Source of the DNA: Chaetorhynchus papuensis
Taxonomy: Eukaryota; Chordata; Aves; Passeriformes; Rhipiduridae
Direction of reading: 5' to 3'
Length of the DNA: 64,000 nt
Assembly: GCA_013396525.1 (NCBI GenBank)
Contig: VWYX01000347.1
Coordinates: forward strand, 62,001-126,000
Notes under the pieces: model-generated
Told to the model about the DNA's origin: nothing
Seen by the model: the letters and a program-made list of their open reading frames with translations, nothing else
The model's database searches: none
Shown here: positions 11,687 through 24,705 of the stretch, piece after piece
Numbering within the stretch: the first letter of the stretch is position 1
Layout: each line of letters starts with the position of its first letter
Made by a program: the position numbers and the translations under genes

Positions 11687-14600
11687 GCACCTAAGTGGTG
11701 TTTCAAAAGCAGTCATGAAAAAAATTGAGTGACAGAGTAAAAATACTTTCTCTTGGAAGATTGGAAAAATATCACAGTTTAGGGATCTGACTTTAGAACT
11801 TGTTGTAAACCCTCGTCTACAAACTGGTACAGTAAAATTTGTCCTATTTTTCAAATATAAAAGCCAAGGAGGAGACACTGGGGAGGTGTTTGACTCACTG
11901 GGCTCTCCTGCTGCTGTGCTGACCTCCTGTCTGCCCTCATGCCAGTGCAGAGAAGTTATCTCGAAGGATGAAATATCAGCTACATTTTGTGATAAAGATT
12001 ACATGTAACTGTATTACTCTGAGCAGGATCCAAAGACTTCCACTAATCTCAGATGGGATTTGGATCTTTTCCGTAGGGAATGCTCAGTCTGCAAGCAATC
12101 ACAGCACAGCTGTGAAAACTTTATTATAGGGTACAGGAAAATGTCTCGCTCGATTTCCTTTCCTATTCCAATTTAGGAAAAAAATATAAAGTGAAGGTCT
12201 TCCTTAAACTCACCTAGACTTTTAAGTCAAATGTGTGTGAAACTACATGTGTACACAGAAGCACAGTGAAAATGAGAATGCTCAGATACTGAGGGAGGAT
12301 TAATCCTCCCACGGACAATGTGACTGGCTTTTCAGCCACCAGTTACTTCAGTTTTGTTTGCCTTTATCTAACTTTTGCTTCTATGATGACGTCTATACAT
12401 TTTCAGTTCTCTGTACAGATCGAATGCCTTGAAAAAAATAGTTCTGAAAACTGCATGTACAGGTTTATTTCTAGAAAATAAGCTCTAAATGCATAAAAAA
12501 AACCCCAAACCCAAAAAAAGCAAATTAACCAGAATCGCATTTCATTCACTGTAGAATTCAGGACAGCTGCAATAGATCTACCATTCCAGACATGCTGTAA
12601 ATACTTGCAAAAATAATTATGGATTAAAAACATAGGTAAATATATGACAGAAAACCAGGCAAAGTTAGATAGGTCTCCTTGTTTAAACATAACTTTATTC
12701 ATCTAGTTCAAAAGAACCATGGGGCCATCAGGACAGAACTCTGCAAAGGGAGACCAGAAACAATTTCGAAATGCAGGTGGCTAAAAGTGAGATGTGTGAC
12801 ACAGAAGAAGAGGAGAAGAATCTAGGGATCCTTGTGTATCAGCATAGATGCTTGCTGGAGCACGTCTTTTTTAAAGAATCACTAAAATTATAAAAGAACA
12901 TATTCATATGTAAGCAAGAGAGAAGAATCTACAGCAAATTCTAGTTCAGTATTTGCATCCATCAAGACCAATTCAAACTTTTAATGTGATATTACTCATC
13001 TCCTTTATGCAAACCACACATAGCTTAGAAAGTCTAATCTTGTGTAACAGCTAAGACACAGAAATTCCTACCACATTTATTTACTGTGGAATCAACAGAT
13101 ATTATATTAAACCACCAGATCATGGTTTCTTATAAAAAAGCCTTCCATCTATGTCTGCCATGCCTGTCCCTCTTTTATGTGGCTGAACCAACTCGGAGAT
13201 AGCCATCAGCTGAAATTCCCCACTATGCAGACTCATCACCGTGGCAGAAACACGACTCTTCTTTCTGAATAATCAGAAAGCATTCACTTCACATGCTCAA
13301 AATTAAGCTTGTGTTACTTTGTGTGGTGTCAGAAGAAAGAAAGACAAGTTGTGGAGACCCTCTCATCATGAGGAATTTCCAGAACTGGGGTATGCAAGTG
13401 GTTATGCTGAAGCTGCACGTGTGTGAGAAGTTTGGTCTGTTACCAATTTTGTGCATAGAAATGTATCACACTTCTTTCATGAACTGGCAATTTATTCTTC
13501 AGACAGAGTAGAAATGAAAGTAGTAAAGGCATAGGAATCACAGATTTACACCACTTTCATGCTTTTCTTATGCTCTTCATTAAGGAAGGAAAACACAAAC
13601 ATGAATTATTAATGTACATCACGAGAAAGATTATCCTTTCTCTTTTTACATCATTATAAATATTTTCTTGTTCTTGTATGGAGCTATTCCAGAAACACAG
13701 GCAGCTGTTACAAGATGAAATAGTAAAAGAAAAAGTTGCACTTTAAATTGTCCTAATATGATTGTGTCTGATTCTTTTTATATCAATCTGCTATCAGAGA
13801 CACCATTTTCTGTTTTTTCTCAGCAGCCCTGTGTCCAGTAGGAAGCTCAGTGCCCTGAAACTGCATCAGCAGCTTGTGTCAGGCAAACCACTGAAAGGCT
13901 CAAGCTCTGCTTTTTGTCTTCCTCTGGCATGAGAGTTTTCTCCACCATAGAATAAATTGCTGAGTGGCTTCTAGAGACAAAAATATACTGTTTCATTTTT
14001 CAGACAGTAAGATACTCGTTGACTGAATCGAAAATCACCAGAAGTTCAATACCTTGGGTATAAAATGCCAGCACCTAAGATGTGTCCCTGCTTTACCTGA
14101 TCTTTTGTTTGGTGAACCATTCCTTGAGTAGCTGTGGCTAGAATTAACTGCATATTGATAACTTATTACTTAATAAAACAATCTCTGTGCTTCCTCAGAA
14201 AATTTTTCATTGCCCTCACTTTAGGGCCAAAGAAAAATATTTTTATTCATAGGTTTGTAAACAAGCTCTTAAAACACATATTACTTGATGTTTACAACCA
14301 TTCAAGAAAAATACCTATATGCAGGATGCCCTAGTGTAGGTACTTCCTATTGTTTATTCTTCAGATAAGAACAGGAAAGACAAATTCTAAATTCTGAGTG
14401 ACTGATTGCTCAGTTAATGATTCAAAGTTTCACGTTGTCAGTTCCTTTACATTTGCCTGTTTGTTTTCAGTTTTTTGTCTAAACTAGCAAAACCGCTTAA
14501 AATACCTTAATCCAATCTATAATCTCGAGGAAGAAGCACAGGAATAAAAAGGTACAGTTCCATCATTTAGTACCTGCAGAAAAAAAGTCTTCAAAATATT

Positions 14601-16110
14601 TAAAATTAGTAAGGATACAAGAACTGTGTCTTGTTGAAACTACATTATTAAAGTAATTTAATTCAAATAATTGTTCTATATTTTGCACTTCTAGAACTAA
14701 AATAAAGGTGTATGTCCATTTTTTTTAGAAACTGGAAAGTTAAAAAAGAAATAACCAAAACATCCACAAACACGGTGGAGTCGTAAATATTGATGTTTCA
14801 CCAGCTTAACAAATCATAAGGAACTCTAGAGGCTGGTATATAATTATTCAAGAATTATTACAGTTTATGTCTCTTATTTCTAGAACCATTCAGGATTTTC
14901 TTTAGTTTTGTTTACATATAAACATGTCCAGTGAAGGCGGGACTAAAAATCTTCAAGCCTTGCTCTGGTGTTCATAATAAAAATGCTGACGAACCAACCC
15001 TGCTCCTTTAAAGGGCTGAAAGAACCTGGAATACACCTCAGTTTAAAACTCTCATCCCTGTGCTGGCCTAGAAGGAACATGGCAATTCCACCACCTGATG
15101 CTAACAAGGCTCTGGAAGTCTTCCAAAAAGGATACCACGGAATTTAATGCTTGAATGTTAACCTGTCAGCACAGTAGAGCACAGACACAGAGGTTTTAAA
15201 ATTCTTGCTTGTTTTTAAAGTATTTCCAGACACAGAATAGGAAAAAAAGTCACTCAAGTCACCTTGAGCCTTTAGTATGAAAAGGTGTAGACATGATCTA
15301 AAAGATATATGTAATGATCTTTAGAGGGAGAAATTTGGGAAATACCCCCAAAGAGTAGAGTAGAGTTTGGAAGAGAACATATCTTTATATTGAACTGTGG
15401 ACTATAAATATGCTGAAATGTCATTTATTCTGAATCTTGAATTATTAACAGAATAGTGGCAGGATCCAAATACTCCAAAAATTAAGGAATATATTGCCTA
15501 TCACCTATAGGTTACTGGTTCAAATTCTGTCAGTTAAACAGTGACAGAAAGTCAATACAAGGCAGAGGCTGTTCCATGAACTACATGTGAATCAGGTAAA
15601 TAGCCCGAGAGTAGATCCTGCTACTGTAAAATTCCTGATGAGTAACAGCTGACACTTGCAGGAAAATAGTGAAACTGAACTCTCTAGCAGAGACTCATGA
15701 TATGAAGGTATGCATTTGAAAGCAGGGGCTGCACATCCTTTATGCTGTAGGTTCCAAAATCCATTTACCTTCGGATGCTGTTAATGTGGCACGAACACAT
15801 ATACAAAATCAGTATCACCAGGCATCATGTTCCAGAACTCTGCAGAGATCACTTTTGCTGCCCAGGGAAATGCATTAACTTCACAGAAACGTTCACTTCA
15901 ATGAAGGGTATTCACCAAGGCTCTTTCTTCCAAAGCAATTAATGAAAATGATAATTTCAAAAAGGCTATATTGGTGTTTGCTGACTATTATAATGGTGAC
16001 AATATAAAAACAATGCAATGGTGATGCTGTTAGAGTTTTTCATTCTAATACAACTCTAATTTATACTAGCAGGGTTTTTAAAACTTAAAAAAATTAAAAG
16101 CTTTAAGAAG

Positions 16111-16190
16111 TTTTTTTTTTGAAAGTTGAGAAAAAAGGAGGGAAAGAAAGGCAGGAAGATGATAGATCACATGTGACTTTTTTTTTTTTT
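16111..16190. repeat. Two T homopolymer runs
   Basis: T10 at 16111-16120 and T13 at 16178-16190 flank a purine-rich stretch of about 55 bases. They are simple repeats with no visible retrotransposon body next to them. Confidence 0.85.
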
Positions 16191-17169
16191 CAAAAAGCTG
16201 ATTATTAGCAGCAATTTTCTAATTTTAAGTTAAGATTTTTCATTCTAGAAGTTCATTTTTGGTCTATTTCAATGAATTACAAGTTTCAATTTAGTTTCAC
16301 TCCCAGGAACCCCAAAGTAAAACGTTTTTGGTGCTAGTGTGGCCAGAGCCTTGGGGAATATGTCACGGAAGTAAATTCACTGGTACTGTAAATCAAGTTG
16401 TTCTCTAAATTTAATTTCTCATGCTGGCCAGAGTTTCTTAGAAAAGAGGAAAGCCAGCTATTTACCACCTACACTGCAGATAATGCAAAGGATTCTGCTA
16501 ATACCATCTGGAAGCACAGTTAAAAACTTAAATTATTTAAGTCATCAGAATTTAAAGGACATGTTTTTGGAACAGATTTAAGTGGCTCCCAAAGGAAGAA
16601 AGAATTAAAATTAATAGGTGCCAAATAAAAAAGCAATTTAGATTAATGAGTGATATTATCAATGCCTTTATTCATACTGCACACATCACTGTCCTCTTAG
16701 TTCTATATTTTCACTTTTAATTTCTCTCAGATTTGTATAAAATGCTATTTATTTCAGAACCTCAGTCACATGACTAATATAACACAGTTGTCCACCAACT
16801 TCAAGGCTCTCATGATGTGCATTTTTAAAAGAACCTCAGCTAATTACTCAGTGAAAATCCTTGGATTTTTAAGTTTTCCCTTTTCAGCAGATCTAGCTGC
16901 TTCTTCACAAATTGTCCACCTCTTCCCCGAGTTATATTTTCTATTAGTTCAAAGACAAAGAAATAAATCTCTTCTATATTTTTATCACTGAACTTCTTCA
17001 GGGGGGCTGAGCTGCGGTTTTACCCAAACAACTTTTTGTACTACAAAGAGAGGCTAAGTAGCTTTATCTTTTTTATAGCATAGGAGAAATGCTTTGAAGG
17101 AGCTGAGGAATACTTGCAATGCATTTAAAATGATAATGCAAAATACATGGAATATTTAGGAAAAACCTC

Positions 17170-17183
17170 AAAAAAAAAAAAAA
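17170..17183. repeat. A homopolymer run
   Basis: An A14 run followed by CC AACAAAAAG. It could in principle be a retrocopy tail, but no open frame or element is recognisable upstream of it. Confidence 0.85.
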
Positions 17184-18100
17184 CCAACAAAAAGAATTGA
17201 ACAACATGCCCCTTCCACAAACACTTTGTTTTGTGGGGAAGGACAACCTAACTTGTAATACCCTGTGAATTCCATGTGCACCTACTTAGCAAAACTTCTT
17301 TTCAAACCACAAAAAATTGCAGATATTTGTACCAAGGCTGGCTATTATTCTCCAATAGTGGACAATAATATTAAACACCTGTTTTTACAGCCTACTGGAT
17401 GAATATGGCTGCTTCTGACAGACAAGTACTGGAACTAAACCACCAAATTACAAACCCAGTTAATCTCGGGAGGAATAGAAGAGAGGGAGAGAGTGGAAAA
17501 GGACACAAATGTCAATCTGTGCGTAAGCAAGTGATAAATCATGGAGCACAACATTATTTCCTGGCATCTTTTTATAATGTGGCTAGAGACTGATGAAATA
17601 CAGGACCAGCCATAGTAAATCTGATTCTGGTTCTATCAAGCCCAGATCTGTGTCTGTGCTGGCTGTTCAGAGAGCTAAAACATGCCTAATTGACAGCATT
17701 AGAGATGCAAGAAGACTTCTTATAATCTATCTACACTTGGAAGAATGAGCTAACTCTTTTTATTTAAGAGAAAAACCTAAGAAGAAAAGAAGTTATAAAG
17801 AAACTAAATACACTGAACTCTCTCTCTGAGAGAGACGCCGAACATTTTCAGCAACTGTTGCTGATAGGAGTCCCAAACAACACACTTGGAGTGGAAATCA
17901 CTGCCATATGTTAAACGTATTGAGGATGTGATGCAGAAGAGCAGGATTAGTACAAAAATTCTAAATATGCGTGGGGAAGGAGATAACCCCTAAGGAATTT
18001 CAGCTCCACATAATAAAGGTGCAACTGCTCTACTCAGGTTTCTCCAGGCTGGCTGCAGCTACATCTGTGTTGCTATTCCCACCACTGGTTTCACGTGCAG

Positions 18101-18210
18101 CTGCACCAAAACCTAAACGTGAGGAGAACCCAAGAACCCGTGTGTGTTTAGCAGGGTATCGCCACAGGCACTGGAGTGGCAAACATGCAAATGAGCCAAT
18201 TAATCAGGAG
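18101..18210 (+). CDS. Weak candidate exon overlapping a regulatory-looking patch
   Basis: An acceptor with a pyrimidine-rich run ending CACGTGCAG (AG at 18099-18100) and a donor CAGGAG|GTAATT (GT at 18211) bound 110 bases. They stay open in the frame that runs 17971-18279. The stretch holds several CpGs, more than its neighbours. The peptide is arginine/lysine-rich and unrecognised. Codon bias is weak, and the right half holds transcription-factor-like motifs, so a regulatory reading competes with a coding one. Confidence 0.12.
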
Positions 18211-18217
18211 GTAATTA
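18185..18217. promoter_or_regulatory. Octamer and homeodomain motif cluster
   Basis: A perfect POU octamer ATGCAAAT (18185-18192) is followed by CCAAT (18196-18200), an ATTAATCA-type homeodomain site and TAATTA (18212-18217), all within 33 bases. This is the tightest motif cluster I noticed. Whether it is bound or conserved cannot be judged from one sequence. Confidence 0.25.
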
Positions 18218-19283
18218 TGCTTGGGTTACTCTTTCTGTTACAGGACTGCTTTGATAGCAAGATCAGGTATTATACATAGGAACAGCTCGTGGGGGAAAAT
18301 GTTACAGTGCCCTGTGAGACAGTTTGAAACCCTTTACAAGCTCGTTTTCTGTAATATTTAGATGAATGCTTCGTTTATGAGAATAGGTTTATATGTCATG
18401 AACAAAATGAATCTTGACGCTGAGAAGCAAGACTGTAAAATAAAGATAAAATCCAAAATAAAACATTAACATGGCACCTTCCAGCTAAGTTAATTCCCTG
18501 CCACAGAGTACAGTCCATTTACTAATCTCCTTCAAGGACTTTTTTCTGAAATTCAGTGATTCTTAAATCTTTCCATTTCTTAGGACTCTGCTGCTGCAAA
18601 ACAAAGCAGGAGTCACTAAAGAAAGAATATCTTTAAAAAAAACCAAAACAACAAGATGGAATGACCACCTTCACTGACTATAAAAACATCTGGGTTATGA
18701 ATTCAGATATGTTAAGTGAAAAAGCAAAAAAGCTGTAGCAGTTAAGTTGCAGAGTAATATGCAAAATTTTTGTGCCCAGAGCATAAATGTAAGGCACTGG
18801 AGGGTTTCTATCTCCAATTTTGAGAAAAATTGCTCCAGAGGACCTCCAGTGATAGACATCCCTGGCTGCAACTCATGGATCAGCAGCTGCCTTATTGGCT
18901 GCTCTGCCTCCTTGGTGGCTCCTCTGCGAGCAGCAGGAGTTGCTGCACTTTGGGATTGGGTGTTATTGTGCTGTACTGTACTGAATCTAAGTACATTCTC
19001 AAGGTGTGTTATTCTTATATTACTCAGCATTCAGAACACAGCTGACATTTAACATCCATTTCTGCAAGTTGTTTAATTCCCTGCATGCTTACACACACAC
19101 ACTTCCTGCTTTTGAACTTTTACAGGATCAGGATGCACACTTCAGGAATCAGTGGAACAACATACGTGTGAGAGCTAATTCACAAGACAAGGACTTCAGT
19201 GCTCAGTTGCACTGAGGGCAGTAAATCTTTATGGACTCCAGCCTATGTTGTCTCTATCAGTTAAGGCCATTTTCCCTGCTGAG

Positions 19284-19370
19284 AAGATTTAGTGCACTTG
19301 GCTGCGAGGGCAGTGTGCCCAAGGAGGAAGCAGACTTTCACAGATGTCAAGCACAACAGCCTGTTCACAG
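19284..19370 (+). CDS. Weak candidate exon, unrecognised
   Basis: A good donor, TTCACAG|GTGAGAG (GT at 19371), follows an acceptor with tract TTTTCCCTGCTGAG (AG at 19282-19283). The 87 bases between are open in one frame and encode a basic peptide containing RRKQTFTDVKHNSLFT. No family is recognised, and the signals are of a quality that arises by chance several times in a window this size. Confidence 0.1.
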
Positions 19371-22300
19371 GTGAGAGTTACACCATGATTAGAATCACAA
19401 TAGTAGAGGTTCTTGTTTCTGGAGGGACCATTAAATGCCCCAGGATCCATTACTTATACCAAAAATATTTACATGTGCACAGGTATCGTGTTCAGCTTTC
19501 CCCTCCTGGAGGGCCTGGCTTTGCAGAGCAAACTGAGCTGAGGCACAGGGACTCCAACACAGTCAGAGGCAGCCCAGCACATCCATCCCTCACTACCCAG
19601 GCACCTGCAACCCTCCACCCTTCCAGTGGGGATAAATCTTGAAAGATTTGTACCCAATATTGGATACTGCAAGAAACTAAGGATGAGGTGGATACACTTA
19701 AAATATATTTTTCCTCTGCAGGGACCTTCTCTGTCTTGACTGCAGTGAGATGTCTGCGAAGGGTGTTTAAGGAGGCACGTGTGATTTCTGCACTCTGGCA
19801 CTCACACAAAGGCAGCCTGTGCAGGTTAACTACAACATTCCTCTGAAACACTTTGGTGTGCCCCTTTTCCTGTTGCCTGGCCTGCTCACTAGTGTGGCCG
19901 ATTACACCTCTGACGAAAAGCTCTGCCAGTGATTTTCCACTGGGCTTGTTGAGAGGCTGGATGCTGGTTGCAAACATCAGTCAGTTTGGAACCTAGCTAA
20001 TTCCAGCTGGGTTTTGGAACCCCACATTCGCCTTCCATCAGGCCTCATTTAAAAGGAAAAAAAAAAGCTAAAATGGGTACAGCAGCAGTGATTGCTGACA
20101 GTAAAAGACAGCCTTTCTTGTGGACAGCCTCATGGCAGCTGTCTGGCTTAGGAGTTGTTCTGTGCCTAGAATTGCTGGATCAGCCTCTGCTGTGGCTGGG
20201 GTAAGGCTGGTGATCCACTGGATCCTTGCATGCTAAATAAGCTCCTTTGAATTCGGAAACTCTTCAGTCCTCTCACCTGAGCGCCTAGGCATTAGCCTGT
20301 TTTCCAAAGAATGTTACACGAATTAGGGAGATGAGGAAACACCAAAATCGTTGCAAAATTCAGAGCTTTTGTTAAGGACGAGGCTCTCACAGCTCCCTGA
20401 TGCTTGCTGGCACCTTTGAAACAGTACTAACTTCTGTATCAACCAACAGAAAAAGAAAAGTAGCAACCAAAGCTAAAAATATTGCTTCTCCAAAATATTG
20501 TTCAGTGCTTTGTTATCAACTGTGGCATTCAAAGGTAATTGAACACTCATAACTCACTGCAATTCCCTAACAACCCAAACCAAATAAGATAAGTAAATAA
20601 ACTCACATGAAACAAGTAATATTGGACAACTACTTTAATACTCCCTCTGAGTAGACAGGCCAGGCTGTCTTACAGAGACTCAAACAACTTCATTTTGTGG
20701 AAAGATGAAAAAGCAATGAACTTGAAGTTGTGGTGCTCCATCACTCGAGTTTTTCTTACACAGTGAGATGGGACAGATCTTTAGGGTGAATATATCTGCA
20801 ACCCTTGAGTACCCAAAGTGGACTAGAGGATCGAGAAAATAGGTTTTATTCAAATGAAACCTTCAATATTTAAGAGAGAAAACTCCATGGACAAAAAGAA
20901 ATGCAAAAAGTGACAGGTAATTCACACTGCTCTCTTTGCCGTGGCATATTTCCTTTGCCCTTTGTTTCACACACTTTTTCATAAAATCACCTCTGATCAG
21001 TTTGTGGTGATCCCTGCAAAGTTATTTCTATCCCTCTTATATGCCATAATTGATTTTTTTTTTTTGCATGAGCTCCCAGTAGTGTCTGTGCTGTGACTAT
21101 CTGCTTTTCCACTTCCTGTCATTCGCCCACATTTGTGAAACTCCTTTTCCTTACAATAATAACAATCTAATGACAAAACAAGTAACTTTTTTTCATCATA
21201 GCAGTAAATCCTCAAAGAAAAAAAATGTTCTCTGTGAAGACACTTGTATAATTTGAAATCTTAGGAAAGGTTTCACGCAAGATGTGTTAAAAGTCAACTG
21301 AAAAAAACCAAGATGAATTAAATAATGACAGTTAAATGATCATGCTAAGTCAAGCTTTACAAGCACAAGTTTTGCCAAGAGTGGATTAAGTGTAATGGAT
21401 TTGTGTGGAAAAAACCAGTAGAACACAGTATTCTATTTTGTGTTATAACTTCTTGAAACAGTTTTACAGAAAACAAGAATCCCACCACATTTAGAAGACT
21501 AAAACCAGGGGATCATGCTAAAGCTCTACATAGGTGAAGCCAGGAGGTTTTGTTTCTCACCAACATAAATCAGTAGGGCATTTCAAAAGATTTGGCTCAA
21601 TTTGCCTGCCTAAATTCAGTAAAGGTGAGTTTATATCTTTTCAAAGTGCCAAATCAGCCAAAAGGATAAAAGTTATTATAGTCATAAGTAATCCCAGAAA
21701 ATACAAGGCTTAAAGTTTACCTTTCTTCTCACTGACTGTGTATAAATTATACTACTTTTAGAACATGGTACGTTGCACATATTTTTCTTTATCCAGAAAT
21801 CTTTTCAGATTAATTCTGAATATAGTAATTCACAGCACATACATTAGGATTTTGGTTCAGCTAAAGAATAATAATGATGTGATTAAAATGACTGTAAAAG
21901 AATATAATTAAAGCTTTTAGGTGATCTCTAGAAGCTGTGCTAAAGCGCTTTGAAAGCACTCAAGCCACAAATATGTTTCTGAAAAACATACTGAGAATAT
22001 ACTTATTTCAATATATTTTAATTTAATTTCTTGGCTATTAAAGAAAACAGCGTAAACCTCCCCACACCATTTATGCTTAGTTCGCTTTCAACAAACGTAG
22101 CTTTCATTGGTTATATGTGAAGTTGATACAAATTTAATATAGAAATACCATAGAAATAACAAATATTGCCAACTGCCTGGTAATATTTTCCTGTGAGTGG
22201 ATGGTTACAACAAAATGTGGGTAGATTTTTTAAATGAAAATAGTTAAATTTGTCAGTATTGTTAGCTTAAATAGTGAAATAGTTGCCAGACTGTAGAGAG

Positions 22301-22444
22301 TTGTTAAAGAAGTGATAATGAGGCAGCTCCATGAAAACTGAATGCCATAATATTTGTTATTTACTCTTAACAGGCTGAAATGATGTGGAAATAGAACTGA
22401 AACCACACCAATATAATAGCCCAGGGAAGGCTGCCTTTAAGTGA

Positions 22445-22459
22445 TTTTTTTTTTTTTTT
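22445..22459. repeat. T homopolymer run
   Basis: A T15 run in AT-rich unique sequence; no mobile element is recognised beside it. Confidence 0.9.
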
Positions 22460-22853
22460 AATTTAGCATTATAAGAGCTTCTGATACTTTAACTGAAGCC
22501 CGCTGTTGATTCGCCTGTGAATTTTAGCCACTTGGAAAGAATGCTCTTTCAGGTTATTGATGTCAGAGGCCCCAAAGGAAAAATTGGCATTTTTTTCACC
22601 TTTTTACATGGATTAGAGCTCAGGTCTTCCCAGCATAACCTGTTATGTACTGTTTACAACGTGCAAATCACAAGTGGAAATCTGTGAAACACTGGTTGGT
22701 GCTTTTCTCAGCTTGGGCAGCGTCTGATGCTCAGCCATGTCATTCACTCCCTTCCATGCAATTCTGTTTGCTCCAGGAACTCAGCATTTAGTGGCTGAGC
22801 AGCAGCCTCTGTACTGTGCATGGAATGTAGTACGTCAGTGATCACAGGTTTGG

Positions 22854-22867
22854 TTTTTTTTTTTTTT
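22854..22867. repeat. T homopolymer run
   Basis: A T14 run lying about 30 bases before a possible old CR1/L2-like fragment. If that fragment is real and reversed, its 3' end would face this run. Confidence 0.85.
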
Positions 22868-22894
22868 CTCTCTTACAACTGGATTTTAATAAAG

Positions 22895-23020
22895 GAAAGC
22901 TGGAGAAAATTCTTAGGTCATCAAGTACAGCCCCTTGGTATTACAGACAACCACTTTTTGTAATCCCTTATGTAAACTGATCAAGCCCCCTCAAATCTGT
23001 AATTTTTTTATGACCTTCAG
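22895..23020 (-). mobile_element. Possible ancient CR1/L2-type fragment
   Basis: The stretch around 22916-22955 (GGTCATCAAGTACAGCCCC and then TTACAGACAACC) resembles the reverse-complemented 3' region shared by CR1/L2-type LINEs, where a GGTCATCTAGTCCAACCCC motif is typical. No clean terminal repeat is left and divergence is high, so this is a family-level guess. A repeat library search would settle it. Confidence 0.35.
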
Positions 23021-24690
23021 AGATGGTAGCAGTGTATTTATTTATTTCCTTTTTTTTAAACACTGCATGAACTCTTCCTGGCTTTTGCTATAGCCAAAGA
23101 TTTAGCTCCCTCCTGCAACAAATGCAACAGAATTTAAGAGAAAAGAGTACCAAATGTACTAAAAAGTAGCTGTGTCAAAGTTAATCAAATACTTTTGTGC
23201 GCTGAAGAAAAAAAATCTAGTACCATGCTGTGCTAATATTTCTGGTAAAGTATAAAAAAATACACACCTGTAATCACAAAATCATATTGAAATGTGAATT
23301 TTTGCTAAGAACTGTGCCATTCCAAGATGCAGTTACCACGACAATTAGGAATGAGGCCGAACAGTCAAATTTAATTCAAAGCATTTGTGAAGCTGAGGTA
23401 GTTCAAAGATTCCAAGATTTGCCCAAAACCAAGCTTAATTTGATTTTATCTAATATATAGAATCATCCCTACTGAAACCAGAAGAAAAAGGATAAACAAT
23501 ACATTGCACAGCAGAGTGATTCAGCATCAGAAGAACAGCCTAATGAGACAGTATTATAAGTTACATCTGGAAAATTCATCTCTCATGTAGAATTTAAATT
23601 TGAATGTATTGATGCCATCTTTCAAGCCAAATCTACAAGTTTAAGACTGGGAACAGGAGTGGCAGAAGGTATTTCTGAAAAAAGGCTAAATGAGAATATT
23701 AGGGAAAAAAAAGAGGAAGGACGACTGAAACAAAACATACAATTTTTCCAAGGGCAATGAAGAACTGATAATTATTGGCAGTAGCACGTCAGACGTTCTT
23801 TAAATAAAGTATATTGAACGGAACACTTAGTTTTATTTTCAGATCACACTTTTGTGTTGTTTAGAAAGCTGTCTAAAGAAAAGCAAACACCTGCTGTGCT
23901 TGTGTTTGCAGAACAGCAGCTTTATTTGTGGTCTCATGAAATACCTCATATCTTGCCAATGGCATAAAAATGCCTGAACTTCTTGCTCAAAGGCAAGCTG
24001 AAAAACCAGGACTTTGGACCAGCAAATGTGCAATAAAATGGTTAGGTTCAAATTATGACTTTAGAAAGCACATGCTCAGTTTTCAATAAGCGGGATCTGC
24101 TAAGGCTTTTCTTAGCTGTAAGGTAATTAATTACATATTATAGCCTTCTCCACACGGACTGACCTGGGGAGGGAAATGGTCCCAGACCTGGCACCTGACA
24201 GCAGGCGAAGGGGTGGCGCAGTGTGGGGAGCAACATCTGTGCTGTATGTGCTTAGCAAGACCAGCTTCAGAGAGGAACTCAGAGCATCAAGCTCAATTTT
24301 TTTGCAAAGACTGTGATGTTGCACTGGGGAGAGGAAGACATTTGACCTGGTGGCTGTTACTGTCAATCTCTGGGCTTGGAAAAAACCACAGCATAGCAGC
24401 AGTAGCTTCAGCATCCATCCTTTCCTTTGCTCTCGGTTTTTTTGTTGTGCTGCATCTCAGTCATTCGTGTTCCTGGGAAGTGATGGGAGGATGAACTGTG
24501 CTAACATTTACAGCCACCTTTACCTGGTGCCCTCAATCCATCCAAAAGCAACAGTCAGGAGTGCAAGAGAGCGTGCTGAGCCATCTCATACGAGCTCAGT
24601 TCTGTCACTACTATCGAGCACTCCAGACATATTTAATAACTAAGCTATGACAGCCTTACTTCTATGGTTCTAAAGCTGCTAAAAACACTT

Positions 24691-24705
24691 AAAAAAAAAA
24701 AAAAA
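24691..24705. repeat. A homopolymer run
   Basis: An A15 run after ACACTT. No retrocopy or LINE body is recognised upstream. Confidence 0.9.

Larger units (their letters stand above)
10950..17960. other. Gene-free AT-rich stretch
   Basis: No gene is supported. Open frames are at most about 108 codons and lack coding bias; the 11522 and 11552 frames read through a T run. Contents are homopolymer runs (listed separately), a motif-dense patch at 11497-11580, and otherwise unremarkable unique sequence. A box-B-like GGTTCAAATTC at 15518 was checked and rejected as a tRNA. Confidence 0.6.
18300..22850. other. Mostly gene-free; ORF-rich patch at 18.7-20.0 kb
   Basis: The part from about 18.7 to 20.0 kb is less AT-rich than its surroundings and carries overlapping open frames on both strands (161 codons on minus at 19492-19977; 116 on plus at 19292-19642). 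None shows a recognisable domain. A candidate exon at 19284-19370 is listed separately. A short CA run lies near 19090. The rest is AT-rich unique sequence with T runs at 21054-21065 and 22445-22459. Confidence 0.5.

Noticed and set aside
12805..12870. Possible CR1 internal fragment (TCTAGGGATCCTTGTGTATC)
   Set aside because: Only a vague likeness to the CR1 'GATCTGGGGGTGTTGGT' landmark; neighbouring landmarks are absent.
15510..15530. tRNA box-B-like GGTTCAAATTC
   Set aside because: The flanking bases do not form a T-arm stem (no C opposite the stem-closing G) and no matching A box or acceptor stem is present.
19492..19977. 161-codon minus-strand frame
   Set aside because: No domain, and overlapping frames on the other strand suggest low stop density in a GC-richer patch.
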